NCBI RefSeq assembly: GCF_003955735.1
Contig: NZ_CP034464.1
Span: 4,278,001 to 4,342,000 of the forward strand
Reading direction: 5' to 3'
DNA: 64,000 bases
Source of the DNA: Undibacterium parvum
Lineage (GTDB): Bacteria; Pseudomonadota; Gammaproteobacteria; Burkholderiales; Burkholderiaceae_D
The position numbers were made by a program, and so were the translations under genes. The notes under the pieces were generated by a model. It was not told the origin of the DNA. It did not search any database and was given only the letters and a program-made list of their open reading frames with translations. Below are positions 17,068 through 24,933 of the stretch, one piece after another. The first letter of the stretch is position 1, and every line of letters begins with the position of its first letter.

Positions 17068-17092
17068 CAAGGGCCAGAAATTCTGGCCCTTG
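17068..17092. terminator. Hairpin between convergent FlgT-like and acyl-CoA synthetase genes
   Basis: CAAGGGCCAGAA (17068-17079) pairs perfectly with TTCTGGCCCTTG (17081-17092). It sits 27 bases after the FlgT-like stop and 13 bases before the convergent synthetase stop. There is no long U-tract on either strand, so it may be a bidirectional terminator of moderate strength. Confidence 0.65.
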
Positions 17093-17104
17093 TGCTATCA
17101 AAAT

Positions 17105-18805
17105 CTAGGTTTTACTGCGAGTCTCTTCCTGCAATCGCAGTATCCGCCTTTGGATTTTCCCGCTGGCAGTCATCGGTAGCTGGTCTATAAATTCTATCTC
17201 TTTCGGGTATTCATACGGTGCCAGTTTACCGCGCACATAGCTTTGCAATTCTTCGATCAATGCAGCGCTAGCCAGATGGCCGTGGCTCAATACAATATAT
17301 GCCTTAACCAAATTGCCGCGCTCCTGATCCGGTTTAGGTACCACCGCGACATTTAATACGGCAGGGTGCTTAAGCAAGCAGTTTTCAATTTCAGCAGGGC
17401 CGATGCGGTAACCGGCGGCCTTGAACATATCGTCGGCACGGCCTTGATACCAGAGATAGCCGTCGGCGTCGCGCAAGGCCAGGTCTCCGCTGCGACACCA
17501 GTCGCCGCTAAATTTGTCGCTGGTGGCTTCAACGTTGTTCCAGTACCCCAGAAAAAAGATAGGATCTGGCTGGCCATGGATGTCATAGCGATGCACGGCC
17601 ACTTCAGCAATCTCGTGATCAGCGACTTCTTTGCCTGCCTCATCAATCAGGGCGACTCTATGACCAGGATAGGCGCGCCCCATACTGCCCGGTTTTGCTG
17701 GCCAATGCAGATGGCTGTTGCCGACGATGTAGTTCATCTCGGTCTGACCGAACATCTCATTGGGAATGATCTGTAACGCCGATATGCACCAGTTGAAAAC
17801 TGCATCACCGACCGCTTCGCCAGCGCACATGATGGCGCGTAAATGCAGGCGATATTGCTGCAAGGGGGAGGCGCAGGCTTTCATCATTAATTTTAAAGCC
17901 GTCGGAAAAAGGAAGGTATTGGTGACCTGATATTTTTCCATCAAATAATAGGCGGTCTCGGCCGAGAATCTGCCTTGGTAGCCGACAATGGGTTTGCCAA
18001 AATACAGGGTAGGCAGTAGGGCATCCATCAGGCCGCCGGTCCAGGCCCAGTCGGCCGGTGACCAGAACACATCCTGCTCTTGTGGGAACCAATTTTGCGA
18101 CGCCACAAAACCCGGAAGATTGCCGATCAGGGCGGCGTGCGGCAAGAGCGCACCCTTGGGCGCGCCGGTAGTGCCGCTGGTGTAGATTAAGATAGCCGGA
18201 TCACTGGCCAAGGTCTCCGCCATTTGAAACACATCAGGCATGTTGGTCAGTGCCACATGCCAATTCAAAGCCTGTTCGGCCTGACAATCGAGCGTGATCA
18301 GGGTAGTAACTGCCGGACAGTTGGCGCGTATTTGCAAAAACGCGTCTATCCCGCTAGCGTCGACGATCAGGGCCTTGGCCGCGCTATGCTGCAAGCGGTA
18401 TTCCAGCGCTTCTGGACCGAACAAAAACGACAGTGGCATCACGATCGCGCCTAGCTGCAGACAGGCGATCAGGGTGATTGCTGTTTCAGGTCGTTGCGGT
18501 AAAATGCAGGCGATTACGTCACCACGTTGCAGGCCTTGCGACTGCAGTAGTTGCGCCAACTGGTTGGCCTGCGCTTGCAGACTGGCATAGCTGAGGGTTT
18601 CTGTGTGTCCGTCACTATTCTCAAAATACACCGCAGTGCGCTGCCCGTGCTGCGCGTCCTCCGCCCAGCTTTGGCTACAGACTCGGGCAATGTTGAAGTG
18701 TTGCGGGATGTGCCAATGAAATTCCTGATATAGCTGTTGATACCTATCCGTACCAGTCTTGCTTGTGCTCATGGATGGAATGTTTGCTGATGTGATTTCC
18801 GACAT
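17105..18805 (-). CDS. AMP-binding acyl-CoA synthetase (acetyl/medium-chain type)
   Basis: A 566-residue adenylate-forming enzyme that activates a carboxylic acid to its CoA thioester through an acyl-AMP. Motifs in order: P-loop-like ILIYTSGTTGAPKGALL, MFGQTEMNYIVG (A5), YQGRADDMFKAAGYRIGPAE (A8 hinge) and the C-terminal catalytic Lys in LPMTASGKIQRR (A10). The absence of a long acetyl-CoA-synthetase N-terminus points to the medium-chain/propionyl subgroup. The start at 18805 is supported by GGAG eight bases upstream. Substrate not determinable; it stands alone, convergent with the FlgT-like gene. Confidence 0.9.
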   Translation of the reverse strand: MSEITSANIPSMSTSKTGTDRYQQLYQEFHWHIPQHFNIARVCSQSWAEDAQHGQRTAVYFENSDGHTETLSYASLQAQANQLAQLLQSQGLQRGDVIACILPQRPETAITLIACLQLGAIVMPLSFLFGPEALEYRLQHSAAKALIVDASGIDAFLQIRANCPAVTTLITLDCQAEQALNWHVALTNMPDVFQMAETLASDPAILIYTSGTTGAPKGALLPHAALIGNLPGFVASQNWFPQEQDVFWSPADWAWTGGLMDALLPTLYFGKPIVGYQGRFSAETAYYLMEKYQVTNTFLFPTALKLMMKACASPLQQYRLHLRAIMCAGEAVGDAVFNWCISALQIIPNEMFGQTEMNYIVGNSHLHWPAKPGSMGRAYPGHRVALIDEAGKEVADHEIAEVAVHRYDIHGQPDPIFFLGYWNNVEATSDKFSGDWCRSGDLALRDADGYLWYQGRADDMFKAAGYRIGPAEIENCLLKHPAVLNVAVVPKPDQERGNLVKAYIVLSHGHLASAALIEELQSYVRGKLAPYEYPKEIEFIDQLPMTASGKIQRRILRLQEETRSKT

Positions 18806-18930
18806 GAGGTCTCCAAAAACATTTATCGAACGATCGTGCTATTATCTTACTTTGCTTAATGCGCAAGCTAGTCTTCCTGGCGAGCGCTGTTTCAGCTAGT
18901 TTTAAATGTTAATCTAAATCTACGGTGACG

Positions 18931-19878
18931 ATGCATGAAACTTCTGTCAATCAGGCAAAATATTATTCACGCAGTTCACTTAAAACGATTATGACTATTT
19001 CTCACTCTCGCTCCGAATTTGTCGCGCTACGCGGACTCAATTATCACGTTCGTCATTGGGGCGATGAGAGCGCGCCTATGCTATTCATGATGCATGGCTG
19101 GATGGATGTTTCTGCCTCATTCCAATTTGTGGTTGATAACCTGCAAGAAAAATGGCATGTGATCGCCGCCGACTGGCGTGGTTTTGGTTTAACCGAAACT
19201 CCGCCTACCGATAGCTACTGGTTTCCTGATTATCTGGGTGATCTTGATGCGCTCCTACATCATTTTTCGCCTGATCTGCCGGTCAATCTACTAGGCCATA
19301 GTATGGGCGCGAATGTAGTGTTGCTGTATGCCGGGGTCAGGCCAGAGCGGGTGAGAAAGCTGATTAATCTGGAAGGTTTTGGCCTGCCAACTACGCATCC
19401 GAAACAAGCGCCTAAACGTTATCTGAAATGGCTGGACGAGTTGCGCGAACAACCGGTTATGCGTAGCTATGCCAGTGCTGCAGAAGTAGCGGCGCGCTTA
19501 CAAAAAACCAATCCGCGTTTAAGCGATGAGCGTGCCCAATTTTTGTCTCAGCATTGGGCCAAAGAAAACACTCAAGGCCAGTGGGAAATTTTGGGTGACC
19601 CGGCACATAAATTGACTAGCCCCTTATTGTTTCAGGTCGAAGAAATACTGGCGTGCTGGAGCAAGATCGTCGCCCCGGTGCTATGGGTAGAGGCCGACGA
19701 CACCGATATCTGGCGCTGGATGGGGCCAAAAGCCGAGGCGAGGGTGGAGATTGATCGCCGCATCGCTGTTATTCCTAATGTGCGCACCGAGATGATGATG
19801 GATGCCGGCCACATGCTACATCATGATCAACCTGAACTTCTGGCGCAGTTAATCGAGGCGTTTTTGGCGGAAGAATAA
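18931..19878 (+). CDS. Alpha/beta hydrolase
   Basis: A protein of about 315 residues with the alpha/beta-hydrolase core: oxyanion-hole segment MMHGWMDVSASF, nucleophile elbow LLGHSMGANVV (Ser), acid loop around WVEADDTD, and catalytic His in DAGHMLHHDQPE. Starts at 18925 (GTG), 18931 (ATG) and 18991 (ATG, giving MTISHSRSEF) are all possible; conserved sequence begins just after the last, so the true protein may be 20 residues shorter. Substrate unknown. The stop is followed after 3 bases by a 106-bp palindromic repeat. Confidence 0.85.
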   Translation: MHETSVNQAKYYSRSSLKTIMTISHSRSEFVALRGLNYHVRHWGDESAPMLFMMHGWMDVSASFQFVVDNLQEKWHVIAADWRGFGLTETPPTDSYWFPDYLGDLDALLHHFSPDLPVNLLGHSMGANVVLLYAGVRPERVRKLINLEGFGLPTTHPKQAPKRYLKWLDELREQPVMRSYASAAEVAARLQKTNPRLSDERAQFLSQHWAKENTQGQWEILGDPAHKLTSPLLFQVEEILACWSKIVAPVLWVEADDTDIWRWMGPKAEARVEIDRRIAVIPNVRTEMMMDAGHMLHHDQPELLAQLIEAFLAEE

Positions 19879-19881
19879 TCC

Positions 19882-19987
19882 TTAGGACTTACGCAAAACC
19901 GCCCCAGCGTCGTTGCACTCGCCTTGCCGTACTAAAGTACTGTCTTCGGCGACGCGCCTAGCTGGAACAATTTTGCGTAAGTCCTAA
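19882..19987 (+). repeat. Palindromic ~106-bp interspersed repeat, copy 1 (MITE-like)
   Basis: The element is bounded by perfect 17-base terminal inverted repeats (TTAGGACTTACGCAAAA and its complement), with an inner hairpin around GTACTAAAGTAC. A second copy in reverse orientation is at 32048-32152, nearly identical inside. It begins 3 bases after the hydrolase stop codon. No coding capacity. It resembles a miniature inverted-repeat transposable element or a mobile terminator-like repeat. Confidence 0.9.
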
Positions 19988-20105
19988 CCCTGTATTTTTG
20001 ATTTTTTTTGGTTGTGGTACTTGCGCTACCGAGTGCAATGCGGGGATGGCTGTGGTTTCTGGGTTAAACTTCAGTAATTACTTTCTTGATTTTTTTAACT
20101 ATCCC

Positions 20106-21347
20106 ATGAGCGACCACGCATCCTACGGCTTTACCACCACCATACTTCATAACGACCGCCAGCAAGCGATAGAGCACGGCTCGCCGCATAAGCCTGTGCA
20201 TACCTCGGTCACTTTCGGCTACAAAGATGCACGCGATCTGGCTGCCGTGTTTCAGGGCAAGCAATCGGGTTACCGTTACGGCAGGCAGGGCAATCCTACT
20301 GTGTCGGCGCTGGAAGATAAAATCAGCAAGATGGAAGGCGGTGCAGCCAGTATATGTTTCGCTACTGGAATGGCAGCAATAGGCGCTTTGTTTCAAGCCC
20401 TGCTGCGCGAAGGCGATCAGATTATTTCTTCGGCCTTTTTGTTTGGTAATACCAGCAGTTTGCTACAAACGGTCGCCAGCCAAGGGGTAGCTGTTGCTTA
20501 CGTCGACGCTACTGATGTCGCCAATGTGGAAGCCGTGATTACGCCGGCGACGCGTATGGTATTTGTCGAGACCATTGCTAATCCGCGTACCCAGATTGCC
20601 GATCTGAAAAAAATTGGCAGCCTGTGCCGTGAACGTGGCATCTTGTTTGTGGTGGATAACACCATGACTTCGCCGTATCTGTTTCAGCCAAAAAAAGTCG
20701 GTGCTGGCCTGGTGATTAATTCGCTGACCAAATCGATAGCCGGACATGGCAATGTGCTGGGCGGTGCGATTACCGATACCGGCCTGTTTGATTGGGCGGC
20801 GTATCCGAATATTGCAGACAACTTCAGAAAACAAGCATCCCCGCAACAAGGCATGGCGCAGATTCGTGCCAAGGCGCTGCGTGATTTCGGCGCATCGCTG
20901 GCACCGGATGCCGCGCACCAGATTGCGGTCGGTGCCGAAACCATAGCCTTACGCTTAGAGCGTGAATGTGCCAATGCACTAGCACTCGCCAAGATGCTAG
21001 AGGCAGATCCACGCGTGGCGGTGGTGCATTACCCGGGCTTGGCTACGCATCCGCAGCATGCGCTGGCTACTGAATTGTTCCGCGCTTACGGTGCCTTGTT
21101 CAGCTTTGAATTACGTGCCGACATCGATTGTTTTGATTTCTTGAATCGCCTCAAACTGGCGATCAATGCCACCCATCTGGGCGACACCCGCACCTTGATT
21201 ATTCCGGTGGCGCACACCATCTTCTTTGAGATGGGCGCAGAACGGCGTGCCGCCATGGGGATTGCTGATTCCCTGATACGCGTTTCTGTCGGTATTGAAG
21301 ATACTCAGGATTTATTGCAAGACTTTAGCGCCGCCTTGAGTGCCTAA
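20106..21347 (+). CDS. Cystathionine gamma-synthase family PLP enzyme
   Basis: A 413-residue Cys/Met-metabolism PLP enzyme (fold type I). Visible motifs: SGYRYGRQGNPTVSALEDKI, SICFATGMAAIGALF, DNTMTSPYLFQP, the Schiff-base Lys in SLTKSIAGHGNVLGG, and the C-terminal SLIRVSVGIEDTQDLL. I chose ATG 20106 (MSDHASYG); the frame extension upstream is not protein-like and starts near the repeat. The family includes O-succinyl/O-acetylhomoserine sulfhydrylases, cystathionine gamma-synthase and gamma-lyases, so the reaction cannot be fixed. It stands alone between the 106-bp repeat and ybbP. Confidence 0.92.
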   Translation: MSDHASYGFTTTILHNDRQQAIEHGSPHKPVHTSVTFGYKDARDLAAVFQGKQSGYRYGRQGNPTVSALEDKISKMEGGAASICFATGMAAIGALFQALLREGDQIISSAFLFGNTSSLLQTVASQGVAVAYVDATDVANVEAVITPATRMVFVETIANPRTQIADLKKIGSLCRERGILFVVDNTMTSPYLFQPKKVGAGLVINSLTKSIAGHGNVLGGAITDTGLFDWAAYPNIADNFRKQASPQQGMAQIRAKALRDFGASLAPDAAHQIAVGAETIALRLERECANALALAKMLEADPRVAVVHYPGLATHPQHALATELFRAYGALFSFELRADIDCFDFLNRLKLAINATHLGDTRTLIIPVAHTIFFEMGAERRAAMGIADSLIRVSVGIEDTQDLLQDFSAALSA

Positions 21348-21386
21348 TTTATAGATATACTGGGGTAGGGTATGGGGGTCTGTTAG

Positions 21387-21417
21387 CTGTTTGCGCTCAT
21401 GGAATATGCGCGAACAG
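21387..21417. repeat. REP-like hairpin, copy D (half-core)
   Basis: CTGTTTGCGC and GCGCGAACAG form a hairpin with one mismatch, whose loop contains CATGGAATAT, the core of the dispersed REP-like family. It lies 40 bases after the PLP-enzyme stop and 75 bases before ybbP. Confidence 0.5.
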
Positions 21418-21491
21418 GTAGGTGGCTTCTATACTCCCCCTTTTTTTAATTGACCTCAGGTTTTGCTGGGGTCTTTCGGTAAAAGGCTGGC

Positions 21492-23990
21492 ATGCTTAGA
21501 CTCTCCTTGACGATGACACTGCGCGATTGGCGTGCTGGTGAATTGCGCTTCTTGCTGGTCGCCCTGATGATCGCGGTGGCCTCTTTGTCTTCGGTAGGAT
21601 TTTTCGTCGATCGCATGCGCAACGGTCTCAATCGCGATGCGCACCAATTACTTGGTGCCGATCTGCTGGTGAGCGCAGATCAACCTATCGCTGCCGCCTG
21701 GCGGCTAGAGGCGCAGAAGCGCGGCTTGCAATTGGCCGAAACCGTGGTCTTTCCTAGCATGGCATTAGCTGGTGAGGGCGATGCCGCGCAGTCGCGACTG
21801 GTGTCACTGAAAGCGGTCAGCCAAGCTTATCCGCTACGCGGCAATCTGAAACTCCAGCAAGGAGAGTCTGAGATCATCACGCAAGCGATACCGCAGCACG
21901 CGACGGCTTGGTTGGACCCAGCGCTGATGCTCAGTTTGAACCTGAAAATTGGCGAGAATATCAAGCTCGGTGATCAGCAATTTAAAGTGGCGCAAGTGAT
22001 CGCCGCAGAGCCGGATCGGGGTGCCGCCTTCATGAACTTCGCGCCACGTGTGATGCTGGCGCTGGATGATTTACCTGCCACTAATTTGATACAAAATGGC
22101 TCGCGCGTCACGTATAGGCTGCTATTGGCCGGGCAGCCTGCCAGTGTCGCCAGTTTTCAAACGTATCTGCAAACAGCGATCGATACTGAAAAACTCAAGG
22201 GCATCAGGCTAGAGTCGCTGGAATCGGGGCGGCCAGAAATGCGCGCCACTCTAGATAGAGCCGAGCAGTTTTTATCTCTGGTCGGTTTGCTGTCGGCCTT
22301 GTTGGCGGCGGTCGCGGTAGCGATGGCGGCGCGGCGCTTCATGTTGCGTCACGTCGATGCCTGCGCCATGTTGCGTTGTCTGGGTTTGACGCAAAACCAA
22401 GTCACCTCCATGTATTTAATCGAATTTTTCATGCTAGGTGTGATTGGCAGTGCGGCCGGAGTTGTGCTCGGTTTTGCTGGACATTATGCCTTGCTGGAAT
22501 GGCTGGGTAAGCTGGTCGGCAATCAGCTGCCGCCCGCCAGTTGGCTCCCGGCGCTGCAAGGTGTGTTGACCGGTTTGCTGCTATTGATAGGTTTTGCCTT
22601 GCCGCCAATTCTGCAGCTGCGCAACGTGCCACATAACCAAGTAATACGCCGTGCGCAAGATGCGCCGCAAGCCATGACGTTGCTCAGTTACTTGTTGGGT
22701 TTGGGGATGTTCATAGGCTTGTTGTTATGGCAGGCTGGCGACATAAAACTGGGTCTGCTGACGGCTGCCGGTTTTCTCTTGGGTTTGCTGGCATTTGCTT
22801 TGGTGGCGTGGTTGGGCGTAGCGTCGCTACGTCGCTTACGCGGCCTCTTCGATAACTCAGCCTGGCGCTTTGCGATCACGGCGCTGCAACGTCGCCCCGG
22901 TGCCACCGTGATCCAGGTGGTCTCACTGGCGCTCGGTCTGATGGCCTTGCTATTACTCACCGTGATCCGTGGCGACTTGATCAGCGCCTGGAAAAAATCG
23001 ACGCCGGCAGACGCACCGAATCAATTTGTCATCAATATCCAGCCAGATCAAAAAGATGAGATCGCAGCACGTCTGAAACTGTTCACCCAGCCCGCGCTGT
23101 ACCCTATGATACGCGGCCGTTTGGTGCAGGTAAATAATACCGTGCTGGCGGCCGATAGTTATCAGGAAGACCGCGCCAAACGTCTGGTCGATAGGGAATT
23201 TAACCTCTCGACTATGAACGATTTGCCGGCCATGAATAAAATTACTGCCGGGCATTGGTTTAGTGACGCCAGTGCGAGTCAGCCAGAAGCCTCGGTCGAG
23301 GAGGGTATCGCCAAAACCCTCAATCTGAAACTCGGCGACAAGCTAACTTTCGCCGTCGCCGGACAGCAAGTGACGGCCGCCATTACCAGTTTGCGTAAGC
23401 TCGATTGGGGGTCTATGCGCGTGAATTTTTTTGTTGTGATCAATCCTAAGGCGATGGCCGAGATGCCGCAAACCTGGATCACCGCGTTTCGCATGCCGCC
23501 TAAAGAGAAGAAATTTGTGAATCAACTCATGCTCGATTTTCCGAATCTGACCGTGGTCGATGTCGGTGCCATGATTAAGCAATTGCAGGATGTGCTGGAT
23601 CAAGTCATCAGCGCGGTCGAATTCTTATTCTTATTTACCCTCGCATCCGGTGTTTTGGTGTTGTACGCAGCGCTGGCCGGTTCGCAAGACTTGCGCATGC
23701 GTGAAGCGGCCTTATTGCGCGCCTTGGGCGCGACCCGTAAGCAACTCTCGCAAGCGCAATGGATAGAGTTTTTTCTGATAGGTGGCCTAGCCGGCTTGCT
23801 GGCCGCCAGCGGCGCATCGGCGATAGGCTGGGCGCTGGCGCGCTTTAGTTTTGAATTTGAATGGAGCTTCTCGCCGGTAGTGTGGGTCGCAGGCTTAGCT
23901 GTAGGCGCGACTTGTGCCTTGATAGGCGGTTGGGTAGGCCTACGCAATGTCTTGAATCAGCCGCCTTTACAGAGTTTGCGTGAAGGCTAG
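21492..23990 (+). CDS. ybbP: FtsX-like ABC transporter permease, YbbP type
   Basis: An 832-residue inner-membrane permease with two FtsX-like domains, each with large extracytoplasmic loops (MacB_PCD type). Membrane segments: residues about 20-40 (LLVALMIAVASLSSVGFFV), a group near 260-420, another near 480, and the last three near 710-820 (FLFLFTLASGVLVLYAALAG; FFLIGGLAGLLAASGASAIG). It ends LRNVLNQPPLQSLREG, the usual YbbP ending. Its ATPase partner (YbbA type) is normally the adjacent upstream gene; here the only such ATPase is at 48903-49595. The complex probably extracts or moves lipids or lipoproteins and works with the TesA-like thioesterase locus. Confidence 0.88.
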   Translation: MLRLSLTMTLRDWRAGELRFLLVALMIAVASLSSVGFFVDRMRNGLNRDAHQLLGADLLVSADQPIAAAWRLEAQKRGLQLAETVVFPSMALAGEGDAAQSRLVSLKAVSQAYPLRGNLKLQQGESEIITQAIPQHATAWLDPALMLSLNLKIGENIKLGDQQFKVAQVIAAEPDRGAAFMNFAPRVMLALDDLPATNLIQNGSRVTYRLLLAGQPASVASFQTYLQTAIDTEKLKGIRLESLESGRPEMRATLDRAEQFLSLVGLLSALLAAVAVAMAARRFMLRHVDACAMLRCLGLTQNQVTSMYLIEFFMLGVIGSAAGVVLGFAGHYALLEWLGKLVGNQLPPASWLPALQGVLTGLLLLIGFALPPILQLRNVPHNQVIRRAQDAPQAMTLLSYLLGLGMFIGLLLWQAGDIKLGLLTAAGFLLGLLAFALVAWLGVASLRRLRGLFDNSAWRFAITALQRRPGATVIQVVSLALGLMALLLLTVIRGDLISAWKKSTPADAPNQFVINIQPDQKDEIAARLKLFTQPALYPMIRGRLVQVNNTVLAADSYQEDRAKRLVDREFNLSTMNDLPAMNKITAGHWFSDASASQPEASVEEGIAKTLNLKLGDKLTFAVAGQQVTAAITSLRKLDWGSMRVNFFVVINPKAMAEMPQTWITAFRMPPKEKKFVNQLMLDFPNLTVVDVGAMIKQLQDVLDQVISAVEFLFLFTLASGVLVLYAALAGSQDLRMREAALLRALGATRKQLSQAQWIEFFLIGGLAGLLAASGASAIGWALARFSFEFEWSFSPVVWVAGLAVGATCALIGGWVGLRNVLNQPPLQSLREG

Positions 23991-23994
23991 TTGT

Positions 23995-24384
23995 ATGGGT
24001 ATTCGTGAATATAAAGAAGCGGATTTTGCTGCGATAGTAGATATTTACGCTGCCTCTAAGCTTGATGAATTGCGATTCGAACCGCAGAAATTTAAACTGA
24101 CACCCCTAAATTTAGATCCGCAACGGCTGGCGTCTTTTCATGAGTCTGATGTTGTGGTGTATGAAGAAGAGCGTGTGTCCGCTTATTTAGGAACACACTT
24201 AAATCATATACGCTCAATTTTTGTATCACCCACTTACCGAGGTAAAGGTATAGGAAAGCAGCTTTTGGAACATGCAATTGCACATGCTAAAGCTGAACCC
24301 AGTCTGGAAATCGTCGATGAGTTTGTCTCTTCATTTGACGGCATACCTGTGGTGGTCAATACCATGAAACGTCAGAGTAGTTGA
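23995..24384 (+). CDS. GNAT family N-acetyltransferase, C-terminally short
   Basis: A 129-residue GNAT protein. The N-terminal strand/helix is IREYKEADFAAIVDIYAASK. The acetyl-CoA-binding loop is SIFVSPTYRGKGIGKQLLEHAI (R/Q-x2-G-x-G/A). After this the usual strand 5 to strand 7 region with an FY-x3-GF motif is missing, replaced by DEFVSSFDGIPVVVNTMKRQSS. It may be truncated or frameshifted relative to the family. ATG 23995 is preferred; GTG 23980 would overlap the ybbP stop. Small-molecule or protein substrate unknown. Confidence 0.7.
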   Translation: MGIREYKEADFAAIVDIYAASKLDELRFEPQKFKLTPLNLDPQRLASFHESDVVVYEEERVSAYLGTHLNHIRSIFVSPTYRGKGIGKQLLEHAIAHAKAEPSLEIVDEFVSSFDGIPVVVNTMKRQSS

Positions 24385-24405
24385 ATAATGAATCAATATT
24401 AGTTA

Positions 24406-24828
24406 ATGAATAAAAAAATGACTCAAGAAACACAACAGCAAGAAGAAAAATCCAATCTCTACACTTTGATCGGTGGTGCCGACAAATTGCGTGAATTGGT
24501 AGACCGGTTTTATGATCTGATGGAACTCGAACCGGAGTTCGCGGGTATCCGTGTCATGCATCCTCAGCCTATCGATAGTTCGCGCGATAAACTGTTTTGG
24601 TTTTTGTCGGGCTGGATGGGCGGCCCTGATCTGTATGTAGAGCAATTCGGTCATCCGCGTCTGCGCGCGCGCCATCTGGCCTATCCTATCGGTATTAGCG
24701 AGCGCGATCAATGGCTGCGCTGTATGGCTTGGGCGATGCAAGAGGTCGGTATAGAAGAGGGCTTCCAACTGCACCTGATGAATTCGTTTTTTCAGACCGC
24801 CGATTGGATGCGGAATAAGGCCGAGTAA
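24406..24828 (+). CDS. Group II truncated haemoglobin
   Basis: A 140-residue 2-on-2 globin. Group II marks are SNLYTLIGGADKLRELVDRFYDLM, the LFWFLSGWMGGPDLYVEQFGHP segment with B10/E-helix features, proximal His in RLRARHLAYPIG and conserved Trp in WLRCMAWAM (G8). It probably binds O2 or NO and may serve in redox or nitrosative stress. It follows the short GNAT gene by 21 bases. A strong terminator follows, so it ends a transcription unit. An internal ATG at 24418 is an alternative start. Confidence 0.95.
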   Translation: MNKKMTQETQQQEEKSNLYTLIGGADKLRELVDRFYDLMELEPEFAGIRVMHPQPIDSSRDKLFWFLSGWMGGPDLYVEQFGHPRLRARHLAYPIGISERDQWLRCMAWAMQEVGIEEGFQLHLMNSFFQTADWMRNKAE

Positions 24829-24869
24829 TACGCCTGAATAAGCCTGAATAAGGCCCAGTAAATTCCCAG

Positions 24870-24906
24870 AACTGTATTCGATCATTTTGATCGAATACAG
24901 TTTTTT
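24870..24906 (+). terminator. Strong Rho-independent terminator after truncated haemoglobin
   Basis: AACTGTATTCGATCA (24870-24884) pairs perfectly over 15 bases with TGATCGAATACAGTT (24888-24902) around a TTT loop, followed by a run of T. It lies 41 bases after the globin stop and 28 bases before rmuC. Confidence 0.93.
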
Positions 24907-24933
24907 ATTCCGATAAATAACTTGTGCCTATCT

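Noticed and set aside
21355..21440. Possible terminator from G-rich TAGGGTATGGGGG and ATACTCCCCC stretches
   Set aside because: The two arms do not pair well when aligned base by base; only the small hairpin at 21387-21417 is convincing.
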